Source: Toxotes chatareus (taxonomy: Eukaryota > Chordata > Actinopteri > Toxotidae). Taken from it: a DNA stretch of 64,000 bases. The first letter of the stretch is position 1, and each line of letters opens with the position of its first letter. Below the pieces are notes generated by a model, which was given only the letters and a program-made list of their open reading frames with translations, was not told the origin of the DNA and searched no databases. The translations under genes and the position numbers were made by a program. Below are positions 62,301 to 64,000 of the stretch, piece after piece. Location of the stretch: assembly GCA_016801885.1 (NCBI GenBank), contig CM028890.1:8610001-8674000 (forward strand), written 5' to 3'.

Positions 62301-64000
62301 TCCATTTTCTGTGGACAGGGACGTCAGCCTTTTGTCCATGCCTGACGATGTCCACTGTAGCCTACACTGCAGACTAATTGTTCAGTTTACAAAACACCAG
62401 ACAAAAGTGAAAAATGCCTAACACACTTTCCCAAAGCCAAAGTTAAGTCTTCAGATGTTTTGTCTGAACAACAGTTCATATTCAGAGTGTTTTAACAAAA
62501 GGCTACGACAAACATTCATATTTGAGAAACTAGAACGAGTGAATATAAGATGATAAATTGATGATCAAAATAATTATCTCTAGTTTAATTTTCCTGATAA
62601 ATCATATTGATTTGTTTTACCTGCACCAGCAGATAACAGTGATCTTCCCTAAAAAATGAAAATACCATGAGCTTAGAATGGCACATGTGCAGCCTCTGAC
62701 AGAGTCTGTGGTTCCACGTCCATTGCTGGTATCTCTTACTGTAAATAATAAAGGTCCTGTTCCCCAGAGAGACTGTTATATAATAATCTGTAAGCTCTTT
62801 GTGTATGTCTGTCTTTAACTACTGTATGTGTCATGTGTGCATGTCTTACACCTTTCTACTGTATATTATTCTGTATTTACAAAGAGAGTTTTTGCTAGTT
62901 TCTGCTTTGTTTCCTGTGGAATTCAGTGGAGTATTTGCTACTATCCATACAACTACAACTACTTCTTTTGTTTCTTTTTTAATTTAGTATCAGTTCATTG
63001 GCAAATGATGCTTGCTAGTTTTGACGAGTTCTTTTTTTTCCCTCGTTTGGTCACATACCCAGAGAAAGTGGTCAGCTACTGTAGGTGGAATATGTTTATA
63101 CAAGAGCTGAGTTTGGCCATTTTCTGACAGGACGAGCCATCGCCCACATTTTTAAAGCAGCCCTAATGGAAAATGAATAAACAGCCTGTACAATATATCT
63201 TACTTTGTTCATTTTGGAGGCAAGCATTTTATTTTCAATTAAAAAAAGTATTCACTTAACTATTTTTTCATGTTGAGTCAGCACTATAATTTAACAGACA
63301 GTGAAACAGGACAACATGAGTGACTCTATTATCTTCGTGTCCCACCCAGACCCCGAGGACCTACTGTGCAGCCAACACAGAGGATCTGGAGACTGTAATT
63401 GAGCACATCCAGAGGACCAGTGAAGCTGCTCCAATCATGGCTGCTGGAGTGTCCATGGGCGGGTAATGAAGCCACTCACTACCAGCTGACTGCACATGAT
63501 GCCAACAGGCAATGATGCTAACAAATCTTAAAGGTGCACAAGACAAAATCACACAGTTGCTGGTGACTGGGTGGTAACTAAACCTGCAACTGAAATCTAT
63601 CAACAGTAATGCCCAGAAACCACCTGACTTAACATAATCCAACACTGGCACTATAAACTACACAGAAGTCATTTACATTTGCTACTGTAGCTCAGCTTGC
63701 CTGTGACTGGTTCATGCCAAATGGAGAGGAGGAGAGGCAAAAGAGCTGTCGTGGCACTTCAGTTGTTCAGGGCAGCATTTTTACTGCACAGCTCTAATTC
63801 CATGACTTGATGAACTGGTCAGAAATAGAACATTTTTCATTCCCCCCCTTTTCCCTTTCTGCCCCTCCTCTCACTTCTGTTCCTAATCAGGATGATGCTG
63901 GCCAATTATTTGGGGCGCAAGGGCCGGGAAACCTGCCTGAAGGGTGTTGTGGTCTTCTCAGCAGGCTGGGATGTATTTGAGTGCACTGCTTCACTGGAAA
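55356..64000 (+). CDS. abhd3: abhd3: alpha/beta-hydrolase domain protein 3, phospholipase (5' part, cut by the window end)
   Basis: Single-pass membrane hydrolase that in mammals cleaves medium-chain and oxidatively truncated phosphatidylcholines. Exons: 55356-55517, 56653-56816, 58792-58974, 60187-60232, 63350-63462, 63891-64000 and beyond. They join in frame (778 nt, about 259 of roughly 410 residues). A membrane anchor lies at about residues 25-52 (VGLFGSGVGLSLVLGFSAAY...). The oxyanion-region motif LLLPGLTGTSRESYI is in exon 3. The nucleophile elbow GVSMGG has Ser220, the same position as in human. The catalytic Asp and His lie beyond the window. The start was chosen because it aligns with the start of conservation with human ABHD3. 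The gene is head-to-head with mib1, as in human; the start codons are 3.26 kb apart. Confidence 0.96.
55518..56652. other. abhd3 intron 1
   Basis: Holds the long AT microsatellite and one GCTAGC palindrome (55919-55924); otherwise unique. The 5' end is relatively CpG-rich, consistent with being just downstream of a promoter. Confidence 0.5.
56240..56303. repeat. (AT)n microsatellite flanked by A and T runs
   Basis: About 32 AT units, preceded by an A-run (56229-56241) and followed by a T-run. It could extrude as a cruciform. Confidence 0.95.
56653..56816 (+). CDS. abhd3: abhd3 exon 2
   Basis: Residues 55-108 plus two bases: KPQLISGGKKFYQFLREQCP, then VVSETYYPTFWCWESRIQTL and LRPFVTAKPGVVYR. 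The acceptor is TTTGCAG|AAG and the donor AGAAA|GTAAGT. Confidence 0.96.
56817..58791. other. abhd3 introns 2 and 3 (58975-60186), no genes
   Basis: Unique AT-rich DNA with short T- and A-runs. Only the repeat fragment at about 60010-60105 in intron 3 is recognisable. Confidence 0.45.
58792..58974 (+). CDS. abhd3: abhd3 exon 3 (start of the hydrolase fold)
   Basis: Residues 109-169 plus two bases: ELIKAADGGQISLDWFDNDD, then RPTVLLLPGLTGTSRESYIL and HMVQQSRDLGY. Holds the PGLTG loop that shapes the oxyanion hole. The acceptor is TCTGCAG|T and the donor TATAG|GTGGGT. Confidence 0.96.
60010..60105. repeat. AT-rich teleost interspersed repeat fragment
   Basis: Contains ATGATTAATCGATTATCAGA, later GTTTGATTAATTGACAG, and ends in TTTCAGCTCT. 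This ATTAATCGATTA ... CAGCTCT pattern recurs widely in fish genomes. Includes a 10-bp palindrome TAATCGATTA. Family not named. Confidence 0.45.
60187..60232 (+). CDS. abhd3: abhd3 exon 4 (46-nt microexon-like)
   Basis: Residues 170-185: RCVVFNNRGVSGETLL, the conserved FNNRG strand-turn. Short but with clean splice sites (TTTCAG|A and CTGCTG|GTAAGA), and frame-restoring between exons 3 and 5. Confidence 0.95.
62077..62081 (-). terminator. Pol III terminator for the tRNA pair
   Basis: The minus strand reads TTTTT, beginning 33 nt past the 3' end of the tRNA-iMet gene. It is the first run of four or more T after either tRNA on that strand. Confidence 0.6.
62114..62185 (-). tRNA. Initiator tRNA-Met (CAT)
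   Basis: 72-nt gene reading AGCAGAGTGGCGCAGCGGAA on the minus strand. It folds as a standard cloverleaf with anticodon CAT at 62151-62153. Initiator hallmarks: an A1:U72 terminal pair, three consecutive G:C pairs at the foot of the anticodon stem (GGGCCCATAACCC), and a T-loop starting with A (GATCGAAACC) instead of TTC. No CCA is encoded and there is no intron. It appears identical to the vertebrate initiator tRNA as I recall it. Confidence 0.98.
62189..62261 (-). tRNA. tRNA-Arg (CCT)
   Basis: 73-nt gene reading GCCCCAGTGGCCTAATGGAT on the minus strand. Anticodon loop CTCCTAA with CCT at 62226-62228, decoding AGG. B box GGTTCAAGTCC, acceptor GCCCCAG/CTGGGGT with a G1:U72 wobble and discriminator G. 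The T stem has one G-T wobble. No intron. Separated from the downstream tRNA-iMet by only three bases. Confidence 0.96.
63350..63462 (+). CDS. abhd3: abhd3 exon 5 (nucleophile elbow)
   Basis: Residues 186-222 plus two bases: TPRTYCAANTEDLETVIEHI, then QRTSEAAPIMAAGVSMG. Ser220 of GVSMG is the predicted catalytic nucleophile. The acceptor is CACCCAG|ACC and the donor GGCGG|GTAATG. Confidence 0.96.
63891..64000 (+). CDS. abhd3: abhd3 exon 6 (partial, window edge)
   Basis: Residues 223-259: GMMLANYLGRKGRETCLKGV, then VVFSAGWDVFECTASLE. The first base completes the Gly of the elbow. The exon is open at position 64000. The acceptor is CTAATCAG|G. Confidence 0.94.

Larger units (their letters stand above)
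60233..63349. other. abhd3 intron 4, host of the antisense tRNA pair
   Basis: 3.1-kb intron. Apart from the tRNA-Arg and tRNA-iMet genes (62114-62261, minus strand) and A-runs at about 60925-60938 and 61045-61054, no feature was recognised. Confidence 0.6.

Overview
This window is vertebrate nuclear DNA, almost certainly from a ray-finned (teleost) fish. The evidence is long GT-AG introns, abundant dinucleotide microsatellites, teleost-type interspersed repeats, and two proteins that align almost residue for residue with vertebrate MIB1 and ABHD3. The species cannot be named from the sequence. ABHD3 and MIB1 are also head-to-head neighbours on human chromosome 18, so the window is a conserved synteny block.

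Layout. (1) Positions 1 to about 650 hold nothing recognisable. (2) About 650-52,800 is mib1 (mind bomb E3 ubiquitin ligase) on the minus strand. I could place all 21 coding exons; they join in frame to 1,013 codons plus a stop. The 3' UTR ends near a poly(A) signal at 671-676. The promoter is CpG-containing, with an NRF1-type site and a cluster of GCTAGC palindromes. (3) Intron 12 of mib1 (11,467-38,231, 26.8 kb) is about half of the gene. It carries, on the opposite (plus) strand, the muscle microRNA pair mir-1 (29,064-29,150) and mir-133a (32,683-32,770). This is the same intron, antisense orientation and gene order as the mammalian mir-1-2/mir-133a-1 cluster. (4) 52,800-55,350 is the divergent intergenic region, with a teleost retroposon tail and two strong CTCF-like motifs. 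(5) From 55,356 to the window end is abhd3 on the plus strand: exons 1-5 plus part of exon 6, truncated by the window edge after about 259 codons. (6) Intron 4 of abhd3 carries, antisense, an initiator tRNA-Met(CAT) and a tRNA-Arg(CCT) only 3 bp apart, with a single downstream Pol III T-run, so they look like a dicistronic tRNA unit.

How it works together. mib1 makes a RING-type ligase that ubiquitinates Notch ligands (Delta/Jagged) in signal-sending cells. The embedded miRNAs are muscle-specific regulators transcribed against mib1, so each transcription unit could interfere with the other. abhd3 encodes a membrane-anchored alpha/beta-hydrolase acting on phospholipids. The tRNA pair is an independent Pol III unit.

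Most remaining sequence is intron or intergenic DNA with simple repeats, a decayed Tc1-like transposon and candidate regulatory motifs. Exon boundaries were set by hand from splice consensus, reading-frame continuity and recalled vertebrate homologues. No alignment or search was run.
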